Below are positions 11,601 through 19,532 of a stretch of 64,000 nucleotides of DNA, piece by piece. Source of the stretch: Hydrococcus rivularis NIES-593 (GTDB taxonomy: Bacteria > Cyanobacteriota > Cyanobacteriia > Cyanobacteriales > Microcystaceae); the NCBI RefSeq assembly GCF_001904635.1, contig NZ_MRCB01000004.1:62001-126000 (forward strand). Reading direction: 5' to 3'. Made by a program: the position numbers and the translations under genes. The notes below the pieces were generated by a model. The model had not been told where the DNA came from, did no database searches, and saw nothing but the letters and a program-made list of their open reading frames with translations. Numbering within the stretch: position 1 is the stretch's first letter; each line of letters opens with the position of its first letter.

Positions 11601-11687
11601 TAGTTCGGCGATGACTTCGGGGGGCAGTCGGTCAAACGGGGCTACCGAAGAGATAAATTTTTGAAATTCGACAGTTGTATAGCTCAT
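8676..11687 (-). CDS. HlyB-type ABC exporter with cyclic-nucleotide-binding-like domain and inactive C39 domain
   Basis: A 1003-residue type I secretion ATPase. Residues about 1-150 resemble a Crp/cNMP-binding domain. Residues about 285-420 are a C39 peptidase-like domain in which the usual catalytic DCG reads EVG (context QEVGVACFQML), so it is probably a docking domain as in HlyB. A six-helix ABC transmembrane domain follows (about 440-740). The ATPase carries Walker A GQSGAGKST (about 796), signature LSGGQRQRIAIA, Walker B ILVLDEATSALD and H-loop ITHRLG. It resembles Synechocystis Sll1180, which is likewise paired with an HlyD (Sll1181). The HlyD-type partner follows directly. The secreted substrate and the TolC partner are not in the window. 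Confidence 0.88.
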   Translation of the reverse strand: MSYTTVEFQKFISSVAPFDRLPPEVIAELAQKFEPWRYRMGQIVLTQKKMLPHVAILYEGKARLLGYDPRTQIPVTLKLLKPGAIIGWVNLIRGIPGETVISSTEAVCLTIRNSEFLQLLEQYPQFGEAFYQQAALVEVFELLGYQLEQQALAEIDLKQLTTEIINDVAVYSLPPGTSSIKEHPPLQDSQRIWVVSGGNIASCPIGNRLDLCDTQKIEVNGSMPARLIGLPAQLPTENWQLATQADASLSATSSVESLPESVRDIPYAEAELLEADNSSAEQAIDVTKEKDYPYVHGKTPQEVGVACFQMLSQYFGMPFRKEVIRRIITEQLQRSNTLSLPVCGAIAELMGLNAQLVKVPARAVTNLKTPILVRWQDSLAIIYEINDRHAIIGVPEIGILRRPSADFLDSWGTQGEVLLLQKTKETPQERFGLRWFLPALKRYRRVLIEVFIASFFVQLFGLANPLMVQVIIDKVIVQNSVDTLQVLGVFLLAIAIFEAILTTLRTYLFVDTTNRIDMSLGSEIIDHLLRLPLRYFERRPVGEISTRVNELENIRQFLTGTALTVVLDAIFSIVYIVAMIVYSPILTLVALGIIPLFIGLTLFFSPIIRRQLRTKAERNAQTQSYLVEVMTGIQTVKAQNIELRSRWQWQEKYANYVSAGFQTVITSTLAGSTSSFLNKLSGLLVLWVGAFLVLDQQLTLGQLIAFRIIASYVTSPILRLTQLWQNFQETALSLERLADIVDTPQEAEQDRTNIPMPSIEGAVKYENVSFRFKSHGPLQLYNVNLDFPPGTFVGVVGQSGAGKSTLTKLISRLYEPESGRILIDGYDISKVELYSLRRQIGVVPQETLLFDGTVQENIALTNPDATTEEIIEAAKVAAAHEFIMTLSNGYNTRVGERGSALSGGQRQRIAIARTVLQQPRILVLDEATSALDYATEQQVCINLIDAFRDRTVFFITHRLGSIKNSDVIVMMDAGSVVEQGTHEELMKLKGRYYYLYQQQEARM

Positions 11688-12031
11688 AACTCGATTAGCT
11701 TCTCGCGCCCTAACCTTTGGTAACCGATTGCAGATCGTTATTTATATATACCCAGATTGGTTTCAATAATTCACACATGGTAACCAAAAGAGATTTTGTT
11801 GGGGGCGGATAGAAACTTTTGCTATTTTAGGTTACTTCGCTCTAACTTTACCGCGAATTGATAAATAAATGATAAACGAGTTTTTCCTCTTCGGCTAACG
11901 CCTGTTTTCAGTAGCTAGTTTGGTTTTTCAGTTGAGTTTAATGCATCTATGAAATAGAGAATTGGCGATCTGTGCCAAGGGAAAATTGACCGATCGCCAA
12001 TTTCTAAGAAAATCATGGTAATAAGCAACAA
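11688..12031. other. Intergenic region between hypB end and exporter start
   Basis: 344 bases that hold the presumed promoter of the secretion operon (right-to-left transcription from about 11700-11900) and a long inverted repeat near the end of hypB, listed separately. No other feature seen. Confidence 0.4.
11960..12002 (-). terminator. Possible hypAB terminator hairpin
   Basis: AATTGGCGATC (11960-11970) and GATCGCCAATT (11992-12002) form a perfect 11-bp stem around a 21-base loop, 30 bases beyond the hypB stop. There is only a weak T-rich tail on the minus strand, so it could be a terminator or just a HIP1-derived palindrome. Confidence 0.4.
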
Positions 12032-12913
12032 TCAAGCAATTTTAGGAAACATAAAGGAACAATGCTCCTGAAATTGAGCTTTTAGCCATTCGTACCAATC
12101 CTCCAACCCTTCACCGGTTAAAGCAGAAACCTGAAAGATACGAATGCGAGGATTCACCTGTCTGGCATATTGTAGACAAAGTTCTATATCAAACTGGACG
12201 TATGGGAGCAAATCAATTTTCGTCAAAATCATGACATCGCTGACGCGAAACATATAAGGATATTTAATCGGCTTATCGTCTCCCTCTGTCACTGAGAGAA
12301 TAGCCACTTTAGCCCGTTCGCCCAAATCAAATAAAGCCGGACAAACGAGATTGCCAACATTTTCGATCGCCACGATCGAGTGGGGGGGAGGGTTGAGTTC
12401 GCTATAGCCTTGCTCGACCATTGCTGCATCTAAATGGCAGCCCGTTCCCGTATTGATTTGGACGACTTGACAGCCCGTTTCCTTAATTTTTCGAGCGTCG
12501 TTGACCGTTTCTTGATCGCCTTCGATAACGCTGATGGGAATCTGCGCTTTGAGGTCGTTAATCGTGCGGATTAAGAGGGTAGTTTTTCCGGCACCGGGAG
12601 AACTTACCAAATTCAGGGCGAGAATATCGCGACCTTTAAACCAGCCTCGATTTTGAGCCGCAATCAGGTCATTTTTTCTGAGGATATCTTGCTCTAGCGA
12701 AATCGTCGTCCCGTGCATCCGAGCGTGAATCCGGGGAGAGTCAACGGAGGGGGTTGGATAATGGGAATGAGAATGAGTCATTACCGTGCCATCTGGAAGC
12801 GTATGAGTATGATAGTGTTCGCCTTCTTTCATCTGTTGCCTAACAGTTTCACCCGTTTGAAAATGGGTAATCTTGATGGAATCGTCGCCAGAACAACCGC
12901 AAGTTACGCACAT
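12032..12913 (-). CDS. hypB: Hydrogenase nickel-incorporation GTPase HypB
   Basis: A 293-residue GTPase that delivers nickel to the [NiFe]-hydrogenase large subunit. The N-terminus MCVTCGCSG carries the CxxCGC high-affinity nickel motif, followed by a short His-rich stretch (HYHTHT, HSHSHY). The P-loop is SSPGAGKTT, and the metal/GTPase region includes NVGNLVCP. The ATG at 12913 was chosen because it puts the CxxCGC motif at the N-terminus and has GGAGG upstream; the frame is open further upstream. It overlaps the end of hypA by 10 bases, suggesting translational coupling. No hydrogenase structural genes are in the window. Confidence 0.95.
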   Translation of the reverse strand: MCVTCGCSGDDSIKITHFQTGETVRQQMKEGEHYHTHTLPDGTVMTHSHSHYPTPSVDSPRIHARMHGTTISLEQDILRKNDLIAAQNRGWFKGRDILALNLVSSPGAGKTTLLIRTINDLKAQIPISVIEGDQETVNDARKIKETGCQVVQINTGTGCHLDAAMVEQGYSELNPPPHSIVAIENVGNLVCPALFDLGERAKVAILSVTEGDDKPIKYPYMFRVSDVMILTKIDLLPYVQFDIELCLQYARQVNPRIRIFQVSALTGEGLEDWYEWLKAQFQEHCSFMFPKIA

Positions 12914-13248
12914 ACCTTTTCTACCTCCATTTCTTTGATTTTTAATTCCGTGCCCCGAACAATTTCTAGATCGGCGCTGCCGCAGCGATCGCAAATGCCA
13001 AAGGGTTCGTTAAGGGCAACCTCTGTCCCGCACTGACGGCATTTTCCCAAACCCGGAATTTCCAGGATTTCTAAGGTCGATCCTTCTAAAACCGTGCCTC
13101 GGCAGCAGACATCAAAGCAGAAGCGAATGGCATCGGGCATCACTGCCGAGAGTTGGCCGATTTCTAAGGTTACTCGTTTGACGGGAAAGCCTTGGGCGTG
13201 TTCGTTAACGATCGCAACGATATTTTGAGTGATTCCGAGTTCGTGCAT
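12904..13248 (-). CDS. hypA: Hydrogenase maturation nickel metallochaperone HypA
   Basis: A 114-residue protein that works with HypB in inserting nickel into [NiFe] hydrogenase. The nickel-binding MHE at the N-terminus (MHELGIT) is intact, and a zinc-binding domain has two Cys pairs (CRQCG and CDRCG) about 15 residues apart. It is first in a two-gene unit with hypB. The gap between it and dhaL holds a decayed osmC. The other hyp genes (C-F) must be elsewhere. Confidence 0.95.
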   Translation of the reverse strand: MHELGITQNIVAIVNEHAQGFPVKRVTLEIGQLSAVMPDAIRFCFDVCCRGTVLEGSTLEILEIPGLGKCRQCGTEVALNEPFGICDRCGSADLEIVRGTELKIKEMEVEKVCA

Positions 13249-13320
13249 TTCGGGGAGCGATGTATGGGGTTGTACTTACTATCTATTGCAGCTCTAGAAT
13301 TTTTTTATCTGAGGTTTTGT

Positions 13321-13763
13321 CTAGAAATTCTTAAGGTTACTTGCTTGCGGATCGTTAGATTCTAAAACGACTGGTTCGTTGAGTACGGGGAAAGCGACGG
13401 AATTAGCGATGAAGCATTCTTAATGAGCTTGATGGCGAGCTGCGATCGCACTTTGTAAATCGTCGCCAGCTTTGATAATCACTTTTGGATGCAATACGAC
13501 TTCGATAAATTTCATCTTGCCGTCTTTGTATGCCATCTTTCCCACTGCTTCGTCGGAGTAATCAATTACTCGAATGCGGTTGCGGGCGCAGATAGCCAAG
13601 TAGCTCGACATATGACGGGCAGATAGGGCAATAACCACTAAATCTTCTGGATTGTGTAGATTGCGATCGCCCCTAAAGGTTGGACTGCCGACCCGACAAA
13701 AAGAGGTTTCCCTTCTATGCTAGCGGTATACTCGCGAGAATAGGACTGGTAAACCAATATCAT
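13321..13763 (-). pseudogene. Degraded OsmC-family peroxiredoxin gene (frameshift plus nonsense)
   Basis: Conceptual translation gives an OsmC-like protein in three pieces. The first piece, YSREYTASIEGKPLFVGSA, is open in one frame. About one base is then missing (near 13693-13699), and the next piece, PTFRGDRNLHNPEDLVVIAL through ARHQAH, continues in another frame. An in-frame TAA at 13420-13422 follows, and the frame resumes as ECFIANSVAFPVLNEPVV to a TAG at 13321. In intact OsmC proteins these pieces are contiguous (GSxDPxFRGD, NPEDLL, HxxAHxxCFIANSV). The N-terminal 20 or so residues also look missing. The catalytic-type Cys of ECFIANS lies beyond the stop. The gene sits between hypA and dhaL and is almost certainly non-functional. 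Confidence 0.85.
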
Positions 13764-13766
13764 TAT

Positions 13767-14396
13767 TCAAGAGCATTCAAGAGCAGCTAACAAACTCTTC
13801 AACATCAAATAAGAAGAAGTCGCCCCCGGATCTTGATGACCGATGCTGCGTTCGCTTAAATAGCTAGCCCGACCTTTCTTTGCCAGCATCGGTATCGTGT
13901 CTTTCATGCCTTGCTCGGCGGCGGCTACTGCCTGTTGCATCGCTTGGCACATATCTTTATTCTCTGCCGCTGCTGTCTGGAAAGCCGTCACCGCAGGAAA
14001 GAGGGCATCGACCATCGTCTTGTCGCCCAGTTGTGCTTTGCCGCGATCGAGTACCCCCTCTAATCCGGTTTGCAGAAGTTTGAGCATATCTTCTACAGTC
14101 AGTTCCTCTTTGCCAGCCACTGCCCCACTCGCTCGCAAAAATAGCGTCCCATACAGGGGACCGCTAGCACCGCCGACAGTGGAAATTAGCGTCATGCTTA
14201 CCAGCTTCAAAATGCTGCCAATATCTTTGTTAGCCAGGTTAGGCAGTTGACTTGCTACCTTTTTAAAGCCGCGATCCATATTGATACCATGGTCGGCATC
14301 GCCGATCGCAGCATCCAGTTCTGTCAAATAGTCCTTATTTTCTTCTATAGCGGCTGCAAACATTTGCAACCATTGTATTACTTGGTCTTTAGTCAT
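13767..14396 (-). CDS. dhaL: Dihydroxyacetone kinase, ADP-binding subunit DhaL
   Basis: A 209-residue all-helical nucleotide-binding subunit. Motifs: the Mg/ADP aspartates in AIGDADHGINMDRGF, GGASGPLYGTLF, and the C-terminal KGRASYLSERSIGHQDPGA. The sequence is close to the E. coli-type DhaL, in which bound ADP is re-phosphorylated by the PTS protein DhaM. It follows dhaK on the same strand with a 53-base repeat-containing gap. No dhaM is next to it; the following locus is the osmC remnant and then hypA. Confidence 0.93.
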   Translation of the reverse strand: MTKDQVIQWLQMFAAAIEENKDYLTELDAAIGDADHGINMDRGFKKVASQLPNLANKDIGSILKLVSMTLISTVGGASGPLYGTLFLRASGAVAGKEELTVEDMLKLLQTGLEGVLDRGKAQLGDKTMVDALFPAVTAFQTAAAENKDMCQAMQQAVAAAEQGMKDTIPMLAKKGRASYLSERSIGHQDPGATSSYLMLKSLLAALECS

Positions 14397-14449
14397 TTGT
14401 TAGTGGATAGTTGTTAGTAGTTATATTAACCATTAACCACTAATCCCAA

Positions 14450-15523
14450 CTAGATTCCCCATCGCATACTGGGCGTTTTTACGGATGCATCCCATAAGCG
14501 AATCATCTCGTCGTCTAACTTGAGCAGAGTAATCGAGCAACCTTGCATTTCCAGAGAAGTCATGTAGGAACCGATGAGGTTGCGTGCGATTTGCAGTCCG
14601 TGTTTTTGACAGATTTGGGCAAGTTTGCGGTAGACCAGATACAGTTCGGAAAGGGGAGTTCCGCCCATGCCGTTGACAAAAGCTAACACGCGATCGCCTT
14701 TTTCCAAGGGGGTATCTGTCAACGCTACCTCCACCCATTCGCCTTTGTCTTCATCCCATTCGCGTACCGTCCTGCTGTAGACTGAATCCTCAATAATAGA
14801 CAGTGCTAACATCTCGGTAATTTCATCGGCTGACTTGAGTGCCGTGCGTTCTCGTCCCGGTTCGCCGTGAATGCCGATTCCGATTTCCATTTCATTTTCG
14901 CCCAGTTCAAAGGTTGGAGTTCCTTTGGCGGGAACCGTACAAGAAGTCAGTGCCATGCCCATGCTGCGTCCATTCAAGTTAACTCGTCGGCACAAATCCG
15001 CTATTTGGCGGAGATCGTAGCCTCCTTCAGCAGCCGCACCGCAAATTTTTTCTGCCAGCACCGTCGTCCCTACGCCCCTGCGTCCTTGGGTATAGAGGCT
15101 ATCTTTGACGGCTACATCGTCATCAATTAAAACATTCAACGTGCGGATACCCTCTGCACGGGCTAATTCCGTTGCCATCTCGAAATTCATCACGTCGCCG
15201 CTGTAATTTTTGACGATGTAGAGGATGCCAGCCCCACCATTTACCCATTTGGCTGCCTCTAGCATTTGGTCGGGCGTGGGCGAAGTGAAAATTTCTCCGG
15301 GACAAGCGGCATCGAGCATACCCATGCCAACGAAGCCAGCGTGCATCGGTTCGTGTCCGCTGCCCCCACCGGAAACGATCGCTACTTTTCCCTGCACGGG
15401 GGCATCGACTCGATAGACGAAGGTGGGATCGAAGTTTACTCGAATCAAATCGGAATGAGCGGCTGCCATGCCTTCTAAACTTTCGCGCACGAAGTCTTCT
15501 GGCTTATCGATCAGTTTTTTCAT
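14450..15523 (-). CDS. dhaK: Dihydroxyacetone kinase, substrate-binding subunit DhaK
   Basis: A 357-residue subunit that binds dihydroxyacetone as a hemiaminal to a histidine, here the His in GIGIHGEPG. The dimer-fold motifs [16 protein letters not shown] and [12 protein letters not shown] are present. Normal length for the family. It works with DhaL to phosphorylate dihydroxyacetone for entry into glycolysis. First gene of the dhaK-dhaL unit; ATG at 15523. Confidence 0.95.
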   Translation of the reverse strand: MKKLIDKPEDFVRESLEGMAAAHSDLIRVNFDPTFVYRVDAPVQGKVAIVSGGGSGHEPMHAGFVGMGMLDAACPGEIFTSPTPDQMLEAAKWVNGGAGILYIVKNYSGDVMNFEMATELARAEGIRTLNVLIDDDVAVKDSLYTQGRRGVGTTVLAEKICGAAAEGGYDLRQIADLCRRVNLNGRSMGMALTSCTVPAKGTPTFELGENEMEIGIGIHGEPGRERTALKSADEITEMLALSIIEDSVYSRTVREWDEDKGEWVEVALTDTPLEKGDRVLAFVNGMGGTPLSELYLVYRKLAQICQKHGLQIARNLIGSYMTSLEMQGCSITLLKLDDEMIRLWDASVKTPSMRWGI

Positions 15524-15574
15524 GGTTTCAGCGCTCCTTGCCCATTGGCTCCTAAAACCAAGGATAACTTGAAT

Positions 15575-16858
15575 TTACAAAACCCTCGCTCGCTTCATCG
15601 GCGTGGCAAAGAGGTCTTGAAAAGCCGATTGACGCTGTTCTAGAGGTTCTTGGGCTAAATTCCACAAACTTTCGTAGAAAAAGAACGAAACGCCGGCAAA
15701 TCCCTGCTTGCGGACGGCTTTTACCTGTGTCTTAATTTGTTCGATCGGCACGGGACGACCTTTTAATCCAGACAAAACCCCAATGCCGAAGGGAATATGT
15801 TCTTTGGCGGTTCTGACTTCCGCTTGAGATAATTCCCTCAAGAAAGCTTTCATATCGTCGCGATAGACTTGTAGAACTATTTCTTCAACTAACCCCATTC
15901 TTTCCCATTTCTGCCAGTCTGCCAGATAGCAGTTTAAGGAAAACGCTTGCGGATTGGGAGAAACAGAAACGATCGCATCGGGATTGCTTTCTTTAATCGC
16001 GGCAAACAACTGTTTTAGGTAGTCTGTCACTTTATTTGCCCGCCAGCGCGTCCATTCTGTCCATTCTCGATTGTTAGCGACGCAATTATTCACGGTTTTG
16101 ATGTTAGCTGGCGGTTTGGGCGGTAGTTTGCCGTTATGTTCTTGTTGATAGAGTTTGATAGTGTAATCGTCATACCCGAAGTCGTAAGGAAAACCGAAAT
16201 GGTCGTCTACTTGGATGCCATCGACATCATATTTACTAACGATTTCGACGACGAGATCGGTAATGAATTGCTGGACATCGGGACGAAAAGGATTGAGCCA
16301 CACTCGTTTGTGAATGTTTCCTTCTAGCCAAACCGTGCTGCCGTCGAGACGTTTGGTCAGCCATTCGGGATGGCGTTTGGCTAATTGCGAGTCGGCAGGT
16401 GCCATAAAACCGAACTCAAACCAGGGAATGACTGCCATTCCTTTGTCTCGTCCTCGTTCGATAGTTTCTGCCAGGATATCTCTTCCTTGGAGTCCTTGCG
16501 CGGGATCGAGGGAAAGTCCAATAACTGCTTCGGCGACTGCGCTGGGATAGAGCGTATGACCCCAGTTCCAAACCGTAGGATAGAGGGTATTAAAGTTTAA
16601 TTGAGAAAGGGTATCGATCGCATCGGCAAGCCTTTGTTGCTCGAAGAGAACGTCGCTGTCGATATTGGTCAGCCAAACGCCTCGGATTTCAGCGGGTTCG
16701 TTGTAAGGATTTTGCGATCGCGCTGGCAAAGCGAGCGAGGCAAGGGTAAAACCGAAGATAAGTAGAAAAATCAACCAGGCTTGACGACCAAACCGACGAC
16801 TAAACTCAACCAATCCGTGCGCACAGACAGTCAGGATTTTGTAGAGGTACTGTTTCAT
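15575..16858 (-). CDS. GH10-like (GHL10/YngK family) secreted glycosidase
   Basis: A 427-residue member of the GHL10 (formerly DUF187) glycosyl-hydrolase-like family, a TIM barrel. A hydrophobic segment at residues 28-47 after a basic N-terminus acts as signal or membrane anchor. The catalytic-type region starts EIRGVWLTNIDSDVL and includes GIQVDDHFGFPYDFGYD; SPNPQAFS is also present. Such proteins are thought to act on cell-wall or surface glycans; the substrate is unknown. It lies upstream of dhaK on the same strand with about 50 bases between, but a functional link is not evident. Confidence 0.85.
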   Translation of the reverse strand: MKQYLYKILTVCAHGLVEFSRRFGRQAWLIFLLIFGFTLASLALPARSQNPYNEPAEIRGVWLTNIDSDVLFEQQRLADAIDTLSQLNFNTLYPTVWNWGHTLYPSAVAEAVIGLSLDPAQGLQGRDILAETIERGRDKGMAVIPWFEFGFMAPADSQLAKRHPEWLTKRLDGSTVWLEGNIHKRVWLNPFRPDVQQFITDLVVEIVSKYDVDGIQVDDHFGFPYDFGYDDYTIKLYQQEHNGKLPPKPPANIKTVNNCVANNREWTEWTRWRANKVTDYLKQLFAAIKESNPDAIVSVSPNPQAFSLNCYLADWQKWERMGLVEEIVLQVYRDDMKAFLRELSQAEVRTAKEHIPFGIGVLSGLKGRPVPIEQIKTQVKAVRKQGFAGVSFFFYESLWNLAQEPLEQRQSAFQDLFATPMKRARVL

Positions 16859-17013
16859 CTCTAGTGAAGATCGAGTCAGACACTAGCTTATCCGACAGGG
16901 CGATCGCTATCTTCAAAAACTAGATATAGAAAAAACTTATTTCCGTAGACGGTTTAAAAATCGAGAGAGTTCCATACTAATCTAAAAAATTGGGAGATAT
17001 TAGAATCCACAAG

Positions 17014-17547
17014 ATGAACCAAGAAAAAGTGATTTGTACGACTGACTGGATTACCGTTAAAAAAACAGCGAGAGGTTTTTATTACTTAGAAAGAAAAGGA
17101 AGAGACTCGGTTGCCGTCTTCCTAGTCAGAAAAAATCACTTAAAAGAGTACGAGGTTCTGATTAGACAGCAACCACTTTGTATCGATAATTCGGAGGTCA
17201 ATGGAAAACTTAAACTCTATCCTTGCCCTATTACTGGAGGCATTGATGGAGAGGAAACGCCCCTAGAAGCAGCGATAAGAGAAGTCAAAGAAGAATCAGG
17301 GTTTTCAGTTTGCGTTTTGCCTTTGGGTCAATATATTGTCGGAACGCAAACCAATGAAATTTGTTATTTATATTATGCCGATGTCACTGGACTAGAACCG
17401 GGAGTCGCAACTCAAGATGGCAGCTATTTTGAATCGATTAGCAAAAATGAGTGGCATCTATTCGAGTATTTAAGTCAATGCGATTATTCAGCTTGTCAGA
17501 TTGGGTATTTTAAGTTAAAAGCCATTCTTTTTAATACCAAATTGTAG
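17014..17547 (+). CDS. Nudix hydrolase
   Basis: A 177-residue protein with a complete Nudix box (G-x5-E-x7-REV-x-EE-x-GF, in the stretch GIDGEETPLEAAIREVKEE and following), which binds Mg2+ to cleave nucleoside diphosphates linked to another moiety. The fold resembles the ADP-ribose pyrophosphatase group, but the substrate cannot be told. The ATG at 17014 was chosen over a TTG at 16990 that has no better ribosome site. It is divergent from the glycosidase gene. Confidence 0.85.
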   Translation: MNQEKVICTTDWITVKKTARGFYYLERKGRDSVAVFLVRKNHLKEYEVLIRQQPLCIDNSEVNGKLKLYPCPITGGIDGEETPLEAAIREVKEESGFSVCVLPLGQYIVGTQTNEICYLYYADVTGLEPGVATQDGSYFESISKNEWHLFEYLSQCDYSACQIGYFKLKAILFNTKL

Positions 17548-18272
17548 GCGAGTGGTTTACAAGACACCCCTCTATCATAGCCAAATTTGATATTAATATT
17601 GGCTGCTAGTATCGATTTTACTGGGGCGATCGTCCCAAAGTAAAGGGCAGCGATCGCGTTTATTGCGTTGAACTTCAGATCTTGCACCATTCTCAACAAC
17701 CGCTCTTTTAATTCATTTCCTAGCTGATAGAAAAAGTTTTCTCAATAAGTACCTCTTTTAACCGATTGGTATTATCCGCCAATAAATCCCTGTACGGTCT
17801 TTTTAAGGCAAAAAAATAAAAAAAACATTCCTACCTCTGTAAGGCTTATTCTTTACCTTAGCTAGAAATCTTTCTTTAGGTGGAACTTGAATTGCCGCTC
17901 AAAGGCTAAAATCATCTCAAATTTGATTAAATAGTCAGCATAGATCGTGCAAGCAGGACGCTCGCGAGTAAAATGCTCTCCCTAGATATTGTAGTTTTTC
18001 AAGCAGATTTGATATCATAAGGTACGCAATTAAAATCTCAAAAGGAGTTGCCATGACACCAGTTTAATGCCAATCTTGGCAACATTTGTTCATCTCTTGT
18101 TTGCGCAATAACAACCTGAAGATGAGTAGATAAAAATCGTTTTTTATCTTCTCATTGTTGAATAAAATTGCCTAATTAGATTGGTATGATTTTTATCTTT
18201 ACAGTCGAACTGGAGTCTAGTTGACTTCCAAGTCGTTAAAAGAACCAAGTAAAAACGATTAAAGGAGTTTAT
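17548..18272. other. 725-base gap upstream of the GT4 gene
   Basis: A/T-rich sequence with no gene of normal size. At 18043-18052 a strong ribosome site (AAAAGGAG) precedes a four-codon frame ATG ACA CCA GTT TAA (from 18053). Its stop overlaps another ATG (TAATG) opening 14 codons. The short palindrome TGCCAATCTTGGCA follows. This may be a decayed gene or a leader; no known element is recognised. Confidence 0.35.
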
Positions 18273-19358
18273 ATGCGAATTGCTCAAGTAGCTCCCCTGT
18301 GGGAGAGAGTACCTCCGCAAGGCTATGGTGGGATAGAACTCGTAGTCGGTCATCTGACTGACGAATTGGTCAATCGCGGTTATGAGGTAACCCTTTTTGC
18401 GTCCGGAGATTCCGAAACTTTAGCCGAACTGAAAGCCATTGTCCCTCGCGCACTCCGTCTCGATCCGTCAATCAAAGAACCCGTCGCCTACGAGTTACTT
18501 CAGCTAACTCAAGTGACCGACATGGCAAATGAGTTTGACCTAATTCATTTCCATACGGGGATAACCCCATTGCCCTTTGTCCCCATGCTAAAAACATCGG
18601 TGGTTCATACACTGCATGGATGCTTCACATCGGATAATCACAAAATCTTCGATCGCTACCGCGACCAACCTTATATTAGTATTAGCAATGCTCAGCGTCG
18701 GGGAGCGCCTCAGCTTAATTACCTCAGTACAGTATATAACGGGATTAGAATAGAAGACTATCCGTTTCAAGAGCAACCAGAAAATCCTCCCTACTTAGCC
18801 TTTTTAGGGAGAATGTCTCCAGAAAAAGGACCGCAACACGCGATCGCGATCGCCCGTGCGACGGGCATACCATTGAAAATGGGGGGAAAAATAGATAAAG
18901 TCGATCGCGACTTCTTTGAGGCAGAAATCGTTCCTCATATCGATGGCAAAAATATAGAGTATTTGGGCGAACTCGATCTGTCAGAGAAATCGCAACTCTT
19001 TGCTAATGCAAGTGTTACCCTATTTCCGATTACTTGGTCCGAACCCTTTGGTTTAGTCACGATTGAATCGATGTGTACCGGAACCCCGGTAGTTGCCATG
19101 AATTTGGGTTCGGTTCCCGAAGTCATCGCCCATCAGAAAACGGGTTGGGTTTGTTCTAGTCTAGAGGAGATGATTGCAGCCGTTCCCAAAGCAATGGAAC
19201 TCGATCGCCGAAAATGTCGCGAATATGTAGAGCAACGCTTCAGTATTATCAAAATGGTGGATGATTACGAAGCAGCTTACAAACGAGCCATTCAAGAAAA
19301 ACTATCGTTTAACGGCAAAATTTCTAATTCGGCACCGATCTCAAATCCGTTTAATTAG
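18273..19358 (+). CDS. Family 4 glycosyltransferase
   Basis: A 361-residue GT-B retaining glycosyltransferase. The N-terminal domain starts MRIAQVAPLWERVPPQGYGG with the loop GGIELVV. The C-terminal nucleotide-sugar site has GRMSPEKGPQHAI and the GT4 E-x7-E motif EPFGLVTIE followed by CTGTPVVA. It is likely to add a sugar in surface polysaccharide or glycolipid synthesis; donor and acceptor are unknown. Strong AAAGGAG site seven bases before the ATG. Stands alone after a long gap. Confidence 0.88.
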   Translation: MRIAQVAPLWERVPPQGYGGIELVVGHLTDELVNRGYEVTLFASGDSETLAELKAIVPRALRLDPSIKEPVAYELLQLTQVTDMANEFDLIHFHTGITPLPFVPMLKTSVVHTLHGCFTSDNHKIFDRYRDQPYISISNAQRRGAPQLNYLSTVYNGIRIEDYPFQEQPENPPYLAFLGRMSPEKGPQHAIAIARATGIPLKMGGKIDKVDRDFFEAEIVPHIDGKNIEYLGELDLSEKSQLFANASVTLFPITWSEPFGLVTIESMCTGTPVVAMNLGSVPEVIAHQKTGWVCSSLEEMIAAVPKAMELDRRKCREYVEQRFSIIKMVDDYEAAYKRAIQEKLSFNGKISNSAPISNPFN

Positions 19359-19532
19359 TCCCGCTTGCGACTCCTGTTGGTCGCACTACTGGTTATTGTG
19401 GTCGTTCATCCGGATTTGATATGACAAACAAAGTCACTTCCTAGAATAGCGTTCGCTGTCGTTCGGAAGCAATAAACACCAAATGATTCCGAACGATGTA
19501 TTCCAAGTCATCGCAGATTTGCGATGACTGGA

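Noticed and set aside
12032-13248. Part of a hydrogenase structural operon
   Set aside because: Only hypA and hypB are present; no hox or hup genes are in the window.
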